DNA of 64,000 nt from Lachnospiraceae bacterium (GTDB taxonomy: Bacteria > Bacillota > Clostridia > Lachnospirales > Lachnospiraceae): positions 38,843 through 102,842 of the forward strand of contig JAAVAE010000015.1 in the NCBI GenBank assembly GCA_014804245.1, given 5' to 3'. The position numbers were made by a program, and so were the translations under genes. Of this stretch, positions 52,468 to 62,382 are shown piece by piece. The notes below the pieces were generated by a model. The model had not been told where the DNA came from and searched no databases. It was given only the letters and a program-made list of their open reading frames with translations. Each line of letters opens with the position of its first letter. Positions within the stretch are counted from its first letter, which is position 1.

Positions 52468-54576
52468 TTACTCTATCACCTCCAATTGTCTGCACATACT
52501 TTTTATTGTATGGCGGTAAACTAGGTAGTACACTCCCGCAAGTGCAATCAGTATAAAGAAGCACACCGCCATTCCCCCAATCTCGCTGCCCGTCCATTTT
52601 CCGTCATTTCCAAACATGAGCAGCGCATAAAGCAGATACATAATACTCATCCCCACCATAGAAGGAATCTTGAACACCGGTTCTGCCTGCCCCTTGATTT
52701 CTCTGATCAAGAAAGCCGGCGAAGCGCCAAGTTTTTTTAAATCATCAAAGACATAGCGGTTGTTGAGGGCAATGGTCATACAGCGCGTATAAGTGATAAT
52801 CATTGCTGCCAGAGAACAGATGATGGCGATGAACAAAAACATCATAAAATACACTGAAAAGGTTCTTAGAAAATCCATCTGATCCAGCATCCGGCTTTTA
52901 GGCATATAAGTCCAGTACATCCGAAAATCACTTTCATCCGGTCTTGAAAAACTAATTTTTGTCATTCTATCTGTATCTCCCCAATAGACCTCCCCCTGCT
53001 GTTCTTTGTAATACTTTGTCACCCTGTCATAATATACTGGCAGCTCACACTCCGGACCAAAAGCAGAAACCAATGTATAGAAGAAGTCTTCCGCAAATGC
53101 ATAGCTATCCTCTCCGTCTATGTTGAAGAATGCAGTGCAGCCCATCCAATCGGGAGTAAGTCCCTGTGCAATGCTTTCATAATCTGTATTGTTGAGAACA
53201 TAATACCCTATCTGATCCACCAGAAAGTCATAGTGGACATACCCAGCAAAGGTTACAGTAATGCTTTGAAAAGTAACCATATTAGTGAGATTAGCAGCAC
53301 CCGAATTTAAATAGTACAATCCTGTCTCATCCGCATTGGAGACAGCGAGATAACTCCCCTGTTCCACTGAAATTTCTTCTCCGGTAAGCATTTCATAAGA
53401 ATCCTCAGAAAGAAATCTACCCTCTTCCAAAAGAGGAACATACTCATAGTGAAAGTTCCTGCCTTCATCTTCCACCTCTGTAGTGCCGTCCATTGCAAGC
53501 GACAAATAGGGTGCATTTTTAAAGTCCTTAATTTTAAGATTGTAGCTTGCAGCAAGATCGGAGACCTCTTTCTCTCCCGGAACCGTCTGATCCGCACGGT
53601 AAAGGTAATAATAATCATAAGGACGCTCCTTTATTTCCATTATTCTTCCCACCCCCATCATAGGAAGATAAAAAATAGCAAAGGTACCTCCTGCAATCAG
53701 TACCGTACTTACAAGCAGATTATTTACGGTTTGCTTTCCCTGAAACTTCATCATACTTCTGGCAATCAGATTTTTGTATGACTGCTTCCTGCGAAAGTTC
53801 CAGCCATGCACCACCGTATGAAGCATGATCATATAAAGACCAAGAAAACACGGGGCATATAAAAGATTGATCCACACGGGAGAGTAAGCACTGAACAGTG
53901 CTTGGTAAACCATGGGGGCTGTGTAACCTAAAACAGCGCCTGCAAATACCAATAAAATCCCCAGCGGACCGCACCAGGTTCCTAACTCCCTCACAGGTTC
54001 ATTTCTGTGCTCCTCATGCACTACTTCCATAATATTCGTCCGTCTCAGATACCGGTAAGCGTTCACACAAGAAAATGCCACTACAATTAAAAAAAGCAGC
54101 GCCGATAAATACAGACATTTAAAATCAAGCCTCAGCGTCATTTGTGTACTGTCTGTAATGAAAAGACGAAAGCTATTCCATAAAATCCAGACAAAAGGAA
54201 AACCTGCCAAAATGCCTGCAAAGGAAGATACGGAACTTAAGAAAAGCACCTCCCGAAGCAGCCCGGGAAGAAGACGGCGGCCAGAAGCGCCAAGCGCCAT
54301 GAGTGTTCCCAACTGTTTTGCCTTCTTCCTAAAGAAAAGCCCGGAGGCATAAACCGTAAATACCACACATCCAAATAACGCCAGTACAAAAATGGCGACC
54401 ATCTGTTTACGACTGTCTCCCCCTTCCGGCAGCACCAAAAGCACGGTAGGCGAAAGCATCATAGCAGAATAGGCAGTGATTAATAACAAAGAGACAAAAT
54501 TACAGAACAGATAAAGCCCTGCCTGCTTCCTGTCCACTTTTTGTAGTTTTTTCTCCAGACTTTTCAAGGTCATCAT
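52468..54576 (-). CDS. FtsX-like ABC transporter permease
   Basis: A 702-residue permease of the FtsX/MacB superfamily, as in BceB-like peptide-resistance transporters. There are about ten hydrophobic helices, and a large outside domain of about 200 residues lies between the middle helices. MALGASGRRLLPGLLREVLFLSSVSSFAG is the coupling-helix region of the first half; LGASPAFLIREIKGQ is that of the second. Two ATGs (54576 and 54573) follow CAGGAGGGATGTGA. It lies one base after the ATPase stop. With the divergent LytTR/GHKL system it probably senses or exports an antimicrobial peptide; this is inference. Confidence 0.88.
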   Translation of the reverse strand: MMTLKSLEKKLQKVDRKQAGLYLFCNFVSLLLITAYSAMMLSPTVLLVLPEGGDSRKQMVAIFVLALFGCVVFTVYASGLFFRKKAKQLGTLMALGASGRRLLPGLLREVLFLSSVSSFAGILAGFPFVWILWNSFRLFITDSTQMTLRLDFKCLYLSALLFLIVVAFSCVNAYRYLRRTNIMEVVHEEHRNEPVRELGTWCGPLGILLVFAGAVLGYTAPMVYQALFSAYSPVWINLLYAPCFLGLYMIMLHTVVHGWNFRRKQSYKNLIARSMMKFQGKQTVNNLLVSTVLIAGGTFAIFYLPMMGVGRIMEIKERPYDYYYLYRADQTVPGEKEVSDLAASYNLKIKDFKNAPYLSLAMDGTTEVEDEGRNFHYEYVPLLEEGRFLSEDSYEMLTGEEISVEQGSYLAVSNADETGLYYLNSGAANLTNMVTFQSITVTFAGYVHYDFLVDQIGYYVLNNTDYESIAQGLTPDWMGCTAFFNIDGEDSYAFAEDFFYTLVSAFGPECELPVYYDRVTKYYKEQQGEVYWGDTDRMTKISFSRPDESDFRMYWTYMPKSRMLDQMDFLRTFSVYFMMFLFIAIICSLAAMIITYTRCMTIALNNRYVFDDLKKLGASPAFLIREIKGQAEPVFKIPSMVGMSIMYLLYALLMFGNDGKWTGSEIGGMAVCFFILIALAGVYYLVYRHTIKSMCRQLEVIE

Positions 54577-54577
54577 T

Positions 54578-55369
54578 TCACATCCCTCCTGCAATCTCTT
54601 GATCTGATTCAACATCCATACTGCTCATTTTCCGTATAGCGTCAAGCAGACGGTCCTGGAACTTAACTCTTTTTTCTTCCCTATGCCCCGGCGATGCCTC
54701 CAACGTGTCATAGACTACGCCGTCCTTAAGGAGAATGACCCTGTCACAAAAAGAAGCGGCAAAGCTGTCATGTGTCACCATGAATATGGAAGCACCCAAT
54801 TTATTTCTGGCACTTTCAAAGGACTCTATGACCGCCCGGCTGGACTTGCTGTCCAGATTACCGGTAGGTTCGTCCGCGAGGATGAGAAGGGGCTGGTTGA
54901 TCAGGCTCCTGGCTACCGCCGTTCTCTGTCTCTCTCCGCCAGAAACATCTACCGGATATTTTCCCGCAATATGGTCAATTCCAAAAAGAGTCAATAAATG
55001 ATCCGCAAGTTTTTCCGCTTCCCGGTCCACTTTGCCCTGAATGATTCTGGGAACCAGAATATTCTCCCTTACCGTCAATCCGTCAAGGAGCATGAAATCC
55101 TGGAAGACAAAGCCCAGTTTTTCATTACGTATCTTTGCCAGAGCATTTTCATCAAGTCCTTTCAGCTCCTTACCCCCTAAGGTGATGGTTCCCTGTTCAA
55201 AGGGAATATAGCAGGAAATGCAATTGAGCAGCGTACTCTTGCCGGACCCGGAAGGTCCCATAACTGCTACAAATTCCTGATTTGCGACGGACAAGTCAAT
55301 TCCCTTAAGTACAGAATAAGACTTACTTCCGCTTTGATAAGATTTGTGAAGATTTTTTACATATAACAT
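54578..55369 (-). CDS. ABC transporter ATPase (MacB/BceA type)
   Basis: A 263-residue ATPase. Walker A is GPSGSGKST, the Q-loop VFQDFMLLDGLT, the signature VSGGERQR, Walker B LLILADEPTGNLDSK, and the switch His VTHDSF. The GNLDSK mark is typical for the MacB/LolD/BceA group that works with FtsX-like permeases. The ATG at 55369 follows GAGAGGTGCGCT; the frame upstream is not part of the protein. It is the first gene of the two-gene exporter operon. Confidence 0.93.
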   Translation of the reverse strand: MLYVKNLHKSYQSGSKSYSVLKGIDLSVANQEFVAVMGPSGSGKSTLLNCISCYIPFEQGTITLGGKELKGLDENALAKIRNEKLGFVFQDFMLLDGLTVRENILVPRIIQGKVDREAEKLADHLLTLFGIDHIAGKYPVDVSGGERQRTAVARSLINQPLLILADEPTGNLDSKSSRAVIESFESARNKLGASIFMVTHDSFAASFCDRVILLKDGVVYDTLEASPGHREEKRVKFQDRLLDAIRKMSSMDVESDQEIAGGM

Positions 55370-55456
55370 AGCGCACCTCTCTATCAATGAATTTAGTGTC
55401 AGTATATCAGAAAATAAAACACATAAAATTCGGGATGTCATTTTAAGCAGCCCACA

Positions 55457-55516
55457 TGTAATCTTTGGAAAGGCGCTGCAAAACATGGAAAGTTTTGCAG
55501 GAATTTTGTAATCTTT
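55457..55516. promoter_or_regulatory. Candidate LytTR operator: direct repeats flanking a palindrome
   Basis: Two identical TGTAATCTTT copies (55457-55466 and 55507-55516), 50 bp apart, flank a 9-bp inverted repeat CTGCAAAAC-atggaaa-GTTTTGCAG (55476-55500). The group lies in the 265-nt divergent promoter region between the exporter and the response-regulator gene. Confidence 0.5.
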
Positions 55517-55634
55517 AGCACGGGAAAAGTTCTTTGTCTGAAAGGGCAGGATTGTTTGAAGGGGAAAATGATGGTAAGATATTCTTATTAACGCAGTATG
55601 TCAGACGTGGTCTGCGGAATTTAGGGGGATAAAA

Positions 55635-56363
55635 ATGCTTCGTATCGGAATATGTGATGATCAGACACAGGCACGTGATGCTCTGCGCTTCGGGCTGGAA
55701 AAAGTTCTGCGGGAAGAATCAGAACAGATTGTTTATGAATTTTCCACAGGTGCAAGTGCAGTGCGCTGGCTGAAAAAACATCCTGGGGAAATCGATCTTC
55801 TCTTTCTTGATGTGGAGATGGAAGGGATAAACGGAATGGAAGCCGCAGCACAAATTCGGCAATTTAACAAGGAAATATGTCTTGTGTTCGTAACAGGATA
55901 TACGGATTATGTGTTCGATGGTTATAAGGTGAATGCCCTTGATTATGTCATCAAGCCTGCCACCGCCCAAAGACTCACGGACGTTTTAAAGCGGGTACGG
56001 GAACAGATTTCGGATGGGCACGACAAAACCTTTTCTTTTAAAAATCCGGAGGGAACTTATCGCCTTCCCCTGTCTGATATCTCCTATTTTTACAGTGACA
56101 AGAGAAAAGTAAATGTGGTCTGTACAAGCAGCGTGGGAGCCCATACCTACTCCTTTTATGGAAAACTGGATGAAGTGGAGGCACAACTCTACGGCGCTTT
56201 TGTGCGGATTCATCAACGCTATCTGGTAAACCCGGTGCACGTAATGCGCATCGGAGGCGAAAACATCACCACAGATGGAGTCTGCCTTCCTATGAGCAGG
56301 GCGCTGAAAGAGGAGGCATCTGTTAAACTTGCCAAATCTATGCTGGAAGGAGAGGGATTATGA
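55635..56363 (+). CDS. LytTR-family response regulator
   Basis: A 242-residue AgrA/LytR-type regulator. The receiver domain has ICDDQTQARD at the start, the phosphorylated Asp in LLFLDVEMEG (about 59), FVTGY and the Lys in DYVIKPAT. The C-terminal LytTR DNA-binding domain runs from TFSFKNPEGTYRLPLSDISYF to the end, with VRIHQRYLVNPVHV. GGGGGATAAAA precedes the ATG. It overlaps the kinase gene by ATGA and is divergent from the exporter it probably controls. Confidence 0.93.
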   Translation: MLRIGICDDQTQARDALRFGLEKVLREESEQIVYEFSTGASAVRWLKKHPGEIDLLFLDVEMEGINGMEAAAQIRQFNKEICLVFVTGYTDYVFDGYKVNALDYVIKPATAQRLTDVLKRVREQISDGHDKTFSFKNPEGTYRLPLSDISYFYSDKRKVNVVCTSSVGAHTYSFYGKLDEVEAQLYGAFVRIHQRYLVNPVHVMRIGGENITTDGVCLPMSRALKEEASVKLAKSMLEGEGL

Positions 56364-57634
56364 TCACTTGGGAGTATATAAAAGGACTGCCTTCAGGCGC
56401 AGTCGGCCTGATTGCTGCCGTCTTTATCTATCTCTCCTTATCCAGACTGATACAGATAAAAGAAAAATGGTGGGCCAAAGGGCTTATGTTTGTTGGATGC
56501 TGGATAACCAGCTTTACCATCATTTATATTGGCGACTGGTTCAATCTGCCCTGCGTCATGGCACTTCTTCTGCTTGTCGTGTGGGTGACCTGCAAAGGCT
56601 CCGGACTCAAAAGATTTACGCTGGGGCTGATGTTTGCCTGCACGATTTTTGCCTTTAACGGCTTATATGATAACTGCATTGGATTCGCCGCTCATTACAG
56701 CCAGAACGATTCCTTTTATGATAATATGTATCTGGTTGGGCGGCTTCTTTTTGCAGTATTTTTGTATTTATCCATCCGGTTCCGAAAAACAGAATCCAAT
56801 TTCGAACTTTCAGCTCCTTTATGGCGGCTGATGCTTTCACTCTCCCTCCCCCCGTTAGGAATCATGCTTTCCCTGATTCTGCTTCGAAGTCCGTACCAGA
56901 CACTTGGAGCAACCGTCATTGCGGATGCGGCTTTATTTCTGGTAGTCATGCTGTCTTTTGCAGGACTTTTGCGCGCTCTGAGCGTTCTCGAAAGGCAACA
57001 GCGCTTAGAATGGGAAAGCACTCTTGCTCTCCAGAATCAAAGCTACTATGAAGCCATGGAGGCACAGCAGTTTGAAGTCCGAAGGCTGCGGCACGACATG
57101 ATCAACCATCTCCAGGCACTGCTGGCACTGCCGGAACAACAGAAAAATGACTATATTATGGGTATGCTGGATAATCCTGCTTTCGTACAGACTCTTTCCT
57201 GGTGCGGCGATCCGACCATCAATGCTGTACTCACTGTGAAAGAAAATCTCATACGGCAAAAGGGCATCCATTTTTCTGTCAGGATAGATATTCCCCATGC
57301 ACTTCCCTTTGAAAAAGCTGATATCTGTGCAATTTTTGCCAATGCGCTGGACAATGCGGCGGAAAATTGCATAAAACTTGATGAATCTCTGCGAAAAATA
57401 CATCTGGAAGCAAAGATGGGAAAAGGCATTCTTGCTGTCAAAATTGAAAACACCTGCCCGGGTGCCTCTGTATCAAAAGGGCAGCTTCCCAAAACAACGA
57501 AAAAAGATGCCAAAAACCATGGTATCGGCTTAAAAAGCATTCAGAAAACCGTAAACAAGTATAACGGGAGTATAGAAATAAAACAGGAGAAGCAAAGCTT
57601 CATCCTGTTTTTGTGCCTTCCAATGGAAATATAA
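56360..57634 (+). CDS. GHKL-type sensor histidine kinase
   Basis: A 424-residue AgrC-like kinase. Six to seven membrane helices fill the first 210 residues. The dimerisation/phospho-acceptor helix has FEVRRLRHDMINHLQAL, with the phosphorylated His. The ATPase domain has the N-box FANALDNAAENC and a G-box KNHGIGLKSIQKTVNKYNGS. It senses a signal at the membrane and passes phosphate to the LytTR regulator just upstream. It converges on the large hybrid kinase gene with a gap of 15 nt. Confidence 0.92.
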   Translation: MITWEYIKGLPSGAVGLIAAVFIYLSLSRLIQIKEKWWAKGLMFVGCWITSFTIIYIGDWFNLPCVMALLLLVVWVTCKGSGLKRFTLGLMFACTIFAFNGLYDNCIGFAAHYSQNDSFYDNMYLVGRLLFAVFLYLSIRFRKTESNFELSAPLWRLMLSLSLPPLGIMLSLILLRSPYQTLGATVIADAALFLVVMLSFAGLLRALSVLERQQRLEWESTLALQNQSYYEAMEAQQFEVRRLRHDMINHLQALLALPEQQKNDYIMGMLDNPAFVQTLSWCGDPTINAVLTVKENLIRQKGIHFSVRIDIPHALPFEKADICAIFANALDNAAENCIKLDESLRKIHLEAKMGKGILAVKIENTCPGASVSKGQLPKTTKKDAKNHGIGLKSIQKTVNKYNGSIEIKQEKQSFILFLCLPMEI

Positions 57635-57649
57635 TCTGTTTTGACCTCT

Positions 57650-60600
57650 TTATCTCTTTTTCGCCAACACTTCCCGAAGTGTTTTCTTGAACTGCTCAAA
57701 TACAATGGGCTTGGAGACATGGGCATCCATTCCGGCATCCAGCGCATCCCGGACATCGTCCACAAAAGCGTTCGCAGACATGGCGATGATTGGAATCGTC
57801 TGCGCGAAGGGATGTTCACTGGCACGAATAGCCCTGGTTGCTTCATAACCATTCATGACCGGCATTTGTATATCCATCAAAATAAGATCATACTTATCAG
57901 CCGGAGCATTTACTACCATCTCCACTGCTTTCTGTCCATTCTCCGCGACATCGCATTCTGCTCCCAGTGTACCCAAAAGTTTCACCAATACCAGCTGATT
58001 GACACCTATATCGTCTACCACAAGGACATGTTTGCCAGCTACCAGATTCTTATCATTGCTCTCCTGAATTCCCTTTTGTGATGTTCCCATCATCCGCTGA
58101 ATCGCATCCTTAAAATTACTCATAAAGAAGGGTTTCTGCAGAAAATGCTCAATCCCGATCTCCAGCGCTTCCTGTTCAATTTCTCCCCAGTCATAGGCAG
58201 TGAACAGCAAAATCGGTATTTTATCCAGATAATTTTCCCGAATCCGTCTGGCCGTAGTCATCCCGTCCAAATCGGGCATTTTCCAATCCAACAGAACCAA
58301 ATCATAAGGACTCCCTGCTTCCCGCGCACTTCGAATCATTTCAACAGCCCGGATGCCGCTGGTTGCATACTGTACTTCCACACCTGTGCCTGCCATCTTT
58401 TTCACAATATCACAGCAAATATCCTCGTCATCGTCTGCAACAATCATACGTGCTACACTATGCTTACTCCAGAATTTTGGATCGTCTTCTCTGGTCTGGA
58501 TACGCAGCTCCAACTCCACTATAAAAGTACTTCCCTCTCCCGGTCTGCTCTCCACTTTAATTGAACCATTCATCAGATCAACCAGACTCTTCGTAATCGT
58601 CATACCAAGACCGGTACCCTGAGCCGCGTTCAAAGTTGCATTCTGCTCACGGCTGAAAGGCTCAAATATCACCTTCTGATATTCCTCGCTCATTCCTTGA
58701 CCATTGTCACTGATGGTAAATCGAATGCGGCTGTAGCTTTCATCTACCTGAGGCAGCTCATCCACCAACATCTTGATTTCACCGCCATCTTGTGTATATT
58801 TCACTGCATTTGACAAAATATTAATCAGGATCTGGTTAATGCGCAACTTATCACCCAACAGGTGCTCGTTGGTCAGGGACATGGTAAATATATCAAATCT
58901 CTGCTTCTTTGCATTGGCCTGAGGACGGATAATTGTGTTGATTTCATCAATAATCTCCGCCAAGTTCAGCTCGGAGAGATTCAGTACTGCACTGCCGCTT
59001 TCAATTTTATTCATGTCCAGCACATCGTTAATCAGCCCCAGCAGATGTTGGCTGGCGGCAGATATCCTCTGCGTATACTCCCGCACATGTTCCGGCTTAT
59101 CCGCCTCTTCCTGCAAAAGAGGGATAAATCCCATAATCGCATTCATTGGGGTACGAATGTCATGGCTGACACTGCTTAAGAATACACTCTTCGCCTTATT
59201 TGCCATCTGGGCCATATTCAGTGCCTCAGAAAGGGTGTTCTGAACCTGTTTCTCCTTAGTCCGGTCCGAAATATAAATAACAATCTTTTTGATTCCCTGC
59301 ACCAACACACAATATACACTTTCGAGAAACCATTTGCGCTCCCCGGTCTTTCGGTGAATCCGCTCGGTCTCCATCGGCTCCAGTGACATTCCTGGCTGCA
59401 GTGCAAGCAGACCTTCCGTACCGATTTCTCTTCCTGTAATGTATCTGGCATGACCAATCTGATTCACATCATCCATGATGGCCTTCCAAGGGATGCCCAG
59501 CACACGTTCAATATTGGGACTGACAAATTCAGCCTTTTCCCCTCCCTCATCAAGCATCATATAGACATCATCTATATTATCTGACAAAAAGGTGGAGAAT
59601 GTCTCGAATATCTGCTCCTGATACTTAATTTCCTGATTCTTTTTTGCCCACCTTTGCTCATCCTTTAATTTTTGTGCAGTAAAGTCCAGCAAGAACCGTT
59701 GATAATACAGTTCACCGCTTTTCTCAATGAGCTTAATATTTCCTAAAATATGTATTTCCCTTCCATTCTTGTGCCGTATGCGGTACTCCACATTAACACT
59801 GTCCCCTATCTTTGTCAGGGACCTGATACACTCCCGAAGCCTTTCCTTATCCTCGTCCACAACAGTCTCAGCAATCAAATCAAAGCCGTCCGTCATCAAT
59901 TTCTCCTGTGATTCATAGCCCAGAAGCCTAAGCGCAGCCTGATTAACGCTGATGATCCGACTTCCATCAATACTATGGCACATCACACCGCAGTCCATTG
60001 TAGCAAAAAGCATTTCCAGAGTCCGGTTTTTTTCAAGAATTTCCTGCTCGTAAACCTGCTCTCTAGTCACATCCACTGCAATCCCCACAGTTCCCATGAC
60101 ACTTCCGTCCCAATCATACAGCGGAGATTTATAGGTAGTCAGCGTCCTTTCACCTTCACCCGTCTGGATAAACTCTCTGGCCACGCAGGTCTCCTTTTTT
60201 CGCATAACTTCCAATTCCGACTCAATGCATGCCGGATCGTCCTGCTCCACATCCCAGATATAAGCGTGCCTTTGTCCCTGCACCTGCTCTCTTGTTTTAT
60301 TGACCACCTTACAGAAACTTTCGTTTACGATTTCATGAACGCCCTCTTTGTCCTTAAACCAGATTAAATTCGGAGAACTGTTCATGCTGATCTCCCTGAA
60401 TTGCTCAGACTGCCAGAGATCCATTCTGAGCTTATAGTCCTTCTGCCATTTTCGAAAGCGGAATCTGATTTCCTTGTCTGATACAGGCATGATCCATATA
60501 TCCTCAATTTCAGGCAGGTCATCCGGTAACGCCATAACCTGCTCCCTGTCAGCAAGCAAAATCAGTTCAGCCTCTTTTTTCTTGTGTGCGGTAAGGGTTC

Positions 60601-60793
60601 GCAGTACCTTCCCTGCATCCGCTCCCTGCAGATTGACAAACAGCACATCCGCCCGTGCTGCCGTCTCTGCTTCCGCCTCATCGCTTTCCCAGAATGTGTG
60701 CGTAAAATGTTCCAGCGGCATAATCTCTTTTATGGATTTATATATGCCGTTTTGACCGCCAATAAGATAAAACCGAATATGGCAATGATACAT
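57650..60793 (-). CDS. Hybrid sensor histidine kinase with PAS domains and two receivers
   Basis: A 1047-residue cytoplasmic kinase with no membrane helix. Residues 1-115 look like a receiver-type fold without the phosphorylated Asp. Three PAS-like domains follow (about 130-245, 255-375 and 395-510). The HisKA domain has FLSSVSHDIRTPMNAI with His 544; the ATPase domain follows, with NILSNAVKYT and GTGLGMTITKSLVDLMNGS. Two receivers close it: one with LVLLDWKMPDLDG, one with LILMDIQMPVMNG. GGGAGGGATATC precedes the ATG. It is a paralogue of the kinase at the right edge; an Hpt protein nearby could pass on the phosphate. Confidence 0.93.
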   Translation of the reverse strand: MYHCHIRFYLIGGQNGIYKSIKEIMPLEHFTHTFWESDEAEAETAARADVLFVNLQGADAGKVLRTLTAHKKKEAELILLADREQVMALPDDLPEIEDIWIMPVSDKEIRFRFRKWQKDYKLRMDLWQSEQFREISMNSSPNLIWFKDKEGVHEIVNESFCKVVNKTREQVQGQRHAYIWDVEQDDPACIESELEVMRKKETCVAREFIQTGEGERTLTTYKSPLYDWDGSVMGTVGIAVDVTREQVYEQEILEKNRTLEMLFATMDCGVMCHSIDGSRIISVNQAALRLLGYESQEKLMTDGFDLIAETVVDEDKERLRECIRSLTKIGDSVNVEYRIRHKNGREIHILGNIKLIEKSGELYYQRFLLDFTAQKLKDEQRWAKKNQEIKYQEQIFETFSTFLSDNIDDVYMMLDEGGEKAEFVSPNIERVLGIPWKAIMDDVNQIGHARYITGREIGTEGLLALQPGMSLEPMETERIHRKTGERKWFLESVYCVLVQGIKKIVIYISDRTKEKQVQNTLSEALNMAQMANKAKSVFLSSVSHDIRTPMNAIMGFIPLLQEEADKPEHVREYTQRISAASQHLLGLINDVLDMNKIESGSAVLNLSELNLAEIIDEINTIIRPQANAKKQRFDIFTMSLTNEHLLGDKLRINQILINILSNAVKYTQDGGEIKMLVDELPQVDESYSRIRFTISDNGQGMSEEYQKVIFEPFSREQNATLNAAQGTGLGMTITKSLVDLMNGSIKVESRPGEGSTFIVELELRIQTREDDPKFWSKHSVARMIVADDDEDICCDIVKKMAGTGVEVQYATSGIRAVEMIRSAREAGSPYDLVLLDWKMPDLDGMTTARRIRENYLDKIPILLFTAYDWGEIEQEALEIGIEHFLQKPFFMSNFKDAIQRMMGTSQKGIQESNDKNLVAGKHVLVVDDIGVNQLVLVKLLGTLGAECDVAENGQKAVEMVVNAPADKYDLILMDIQMPVMNGYEATRAIRASEHPFAQTIPIIAMSANAFVDDVRDALDAGMDAHVSKPIVFEQFKKTLREVLAKKR

Positions 60794-60868
60794 GATATCC
60801 CTCCCTACTCAGCCAGGTAAGTCATACAGGATGCCTGCCGTAATCCGAGTAATTATGTACAAAAAAAT

Positions 60869-61978
60869 TTAAGAGCACTGTGCCTCCGGAAGATCCTGAT
60901 ACAGCTCAAAAAGCATGTCTTCCACAGAGAAAAAGCTATCCAGCAAAAGCGGATTAAAGACTCCGCATTGTCCGGTACTAATCATCTCCAACACCTTTGC
61001 TCTGGGAAAAGGGGGTTTATAAACCCGTCTGCAGTTCAGAGCATCGTAGACATCAGCCAGTGAAACTACCTGCGCCCATGGTGAAATTGCATCTCCCGCC
61101 AGCCTATCCGGATAGCCCCTGCCATCCCAACGCTCATGATGGTGTCTTGCAATATCGCAGGCATAGCCATAAATTTCACTGTCGCGCAGCTGAGGTATAC
61201 TCTCCAGAATCGCCACGCCCTTTGTAGTATGACTCTGCATAATCGCATACTCCTTGGCGGTAAGCGCTCCGGGTTTTGTCAACACAGCATCCGGAATCGT
61301 AATCTTTCCCACATCATGCATGACAGATGCAAGAGCGATATTATCAATGTCTTTCTTTTCCATCCCTTCCCCAAAAACGGTGTTCTCAAGTATCAGCCTT
61401 GTAATTTCGCTGATACGCTGCACATGACCGCCTGACTCCTCATTCCGGAACTCGATGGCAGTCGCTAAGGCTTCTATCATTCCCTGGTTGAGCTGGATAA
61501 TCTTTTCCGCCTGTTCTAACAGCGCAATGCTCTGATTTTCCACCACGATGCTCAGATGTTTACGTGCCTCGAACAGTTCAATAATAGCCCTCACACGCTT
61601 AACTACTATATAGGACACCACCGGCTTACTGATGACATCCATGACTCCCAGTTCATATGCCTCCTTCACCACGTCCGCACTCCTGTCTGCCGTGATGAGG
61701 AACACCGGAATCTTTTCCAGCAGTTCCAAATCTTTGAGACGCCTTAGAACCTCGATACCGTTCATCTTCGGCATCATTACATCCAGGAGAATCGCACATA
61801 AACGGTTATCTGCACGCAAAATCTGCTCCATACCCGCCTGTCCGTCCTCTGCCTCTATGACCGTATAAAATGTTGAGAACAACTTTCCTAATATCTTGCG
61901 GTTAACAGGGTCGTCATCCACAATCAGGATCCTATCAGCCGCCGCATTATCTGTTAGGCATTTAGGCTTTGTTTCCAT
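60869..61978 (-). CDS. Response regulator with HD-GYP output domain
   Basis: A 369-residue protein. The N-terminal receiver domain has ILIVDDDPVNRKIL, the Asp in AILLDVMMPKMNG and FLITADRS. The C-terminal HD-GYP domain has SVMHDVGKITIPD, MQSHTTKG, DIARHHHERWDGRGYPD and ADVYDAL, so metal ligands and the GYP-type loop are present. Such proteins hydrolyse cyclic di-GMP or related dinucleotides. GGAAGGATGTTG precedes the ATG. It is probably an output of the neighbouring phosphorelay. Confidence 0.92.
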   Translation of the reverse strand: METKPKCLTDNAAADRILIVDDDPVNRKILGKLFSTFYTVIEAEDGQAGMEQILRADNRLCAILLDVMMPKMNGIEVLRRLKDLELLEKIPVFLITADRSADVVKEAYELGVMDVISKPVVSYIVVKRVRAIIELFEARKHLSIVVENQSIALLEQAEKIIQLNQGMIEALATAIEFRNEESGGHVQRISEITRLILENTVFGEGMEKKDIDNIALASVMHDVGKITIPDAVLTKPGALTAKEYAIMQSHTTKGVAILESIPQLRDSEIYGYACDIARHHHERWDGRGYPDRLAGDAISPWAQVVSLADVYDALNCRRVYKPPFPRAKVLEMISTGQCGVFNPLLLDSFFSVEDMLFELYQDLPEAQCS

Positions 61979-62022
61979 TTCAACAACATCCTTCCTTTAA
62001 GGTAATCTTTTCATCGTTATAA

Positions 62023-62382
62023 TTAAATATTCATGTGCCGTTTGATACAATCCATAATCGCCGCCTGGACAGGGCATATCCGCTCATATTTCTCTTTAGC
62101 CTCCTTAGGGCGATTAGTGCGCAAAAGATCCAACATCTGCATGTATCCCTCAAAAAGCGGAGTCATAGCCAGATTGCCGGTGAGCCCCTTTAATATATGT
62201 ACTCGCTCGATGAGCACGTCAAGACCCTCCGCATCAAAATCTGCTATTTCAATTGGATTACTGTTCACCGTATCGATAAACATGCCCAGCATCATTTCAT
62301 ATAGAGGTTCGTCATCCACCACGCGCTCCAATCCCTCATCCACATCTACGCCTAGAGTTTTTAATTCTTCAAACAAACTCAA
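62023..62382 (-). CDS. Hpt histidine phosphotransfer protein
   Basis: A single Hpt domain of about 119 residues. The phosphorylated His lies in IERVHILKGLTGNLAM, with the usual HxLKGxxG pattern, and the four-helix bundle layout is clear. It would carry phosphate between the receivers of the hybrid kinases and the HD-GYP regulator. The start is probably TTG at 62382: AAGGAGAGG lies 6 nt upstream. A GTG at 62400 is the alternative. It overlaps the end of the hybrid kinase gene by 14 nt, which argues for coupled translation. Confidence 0.85.
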   Translation of the reverse strand: MSLFEELKTLGVDVDEGLERVVDDEPLYEMMLGMFIDTVNSNPIEIADFDAEGLDVLIERVHILKGLTGNLAMTPLFEGYMQMLDLLRTNRPKEAKEKYERICPVQAAIMDCIKRHMNI

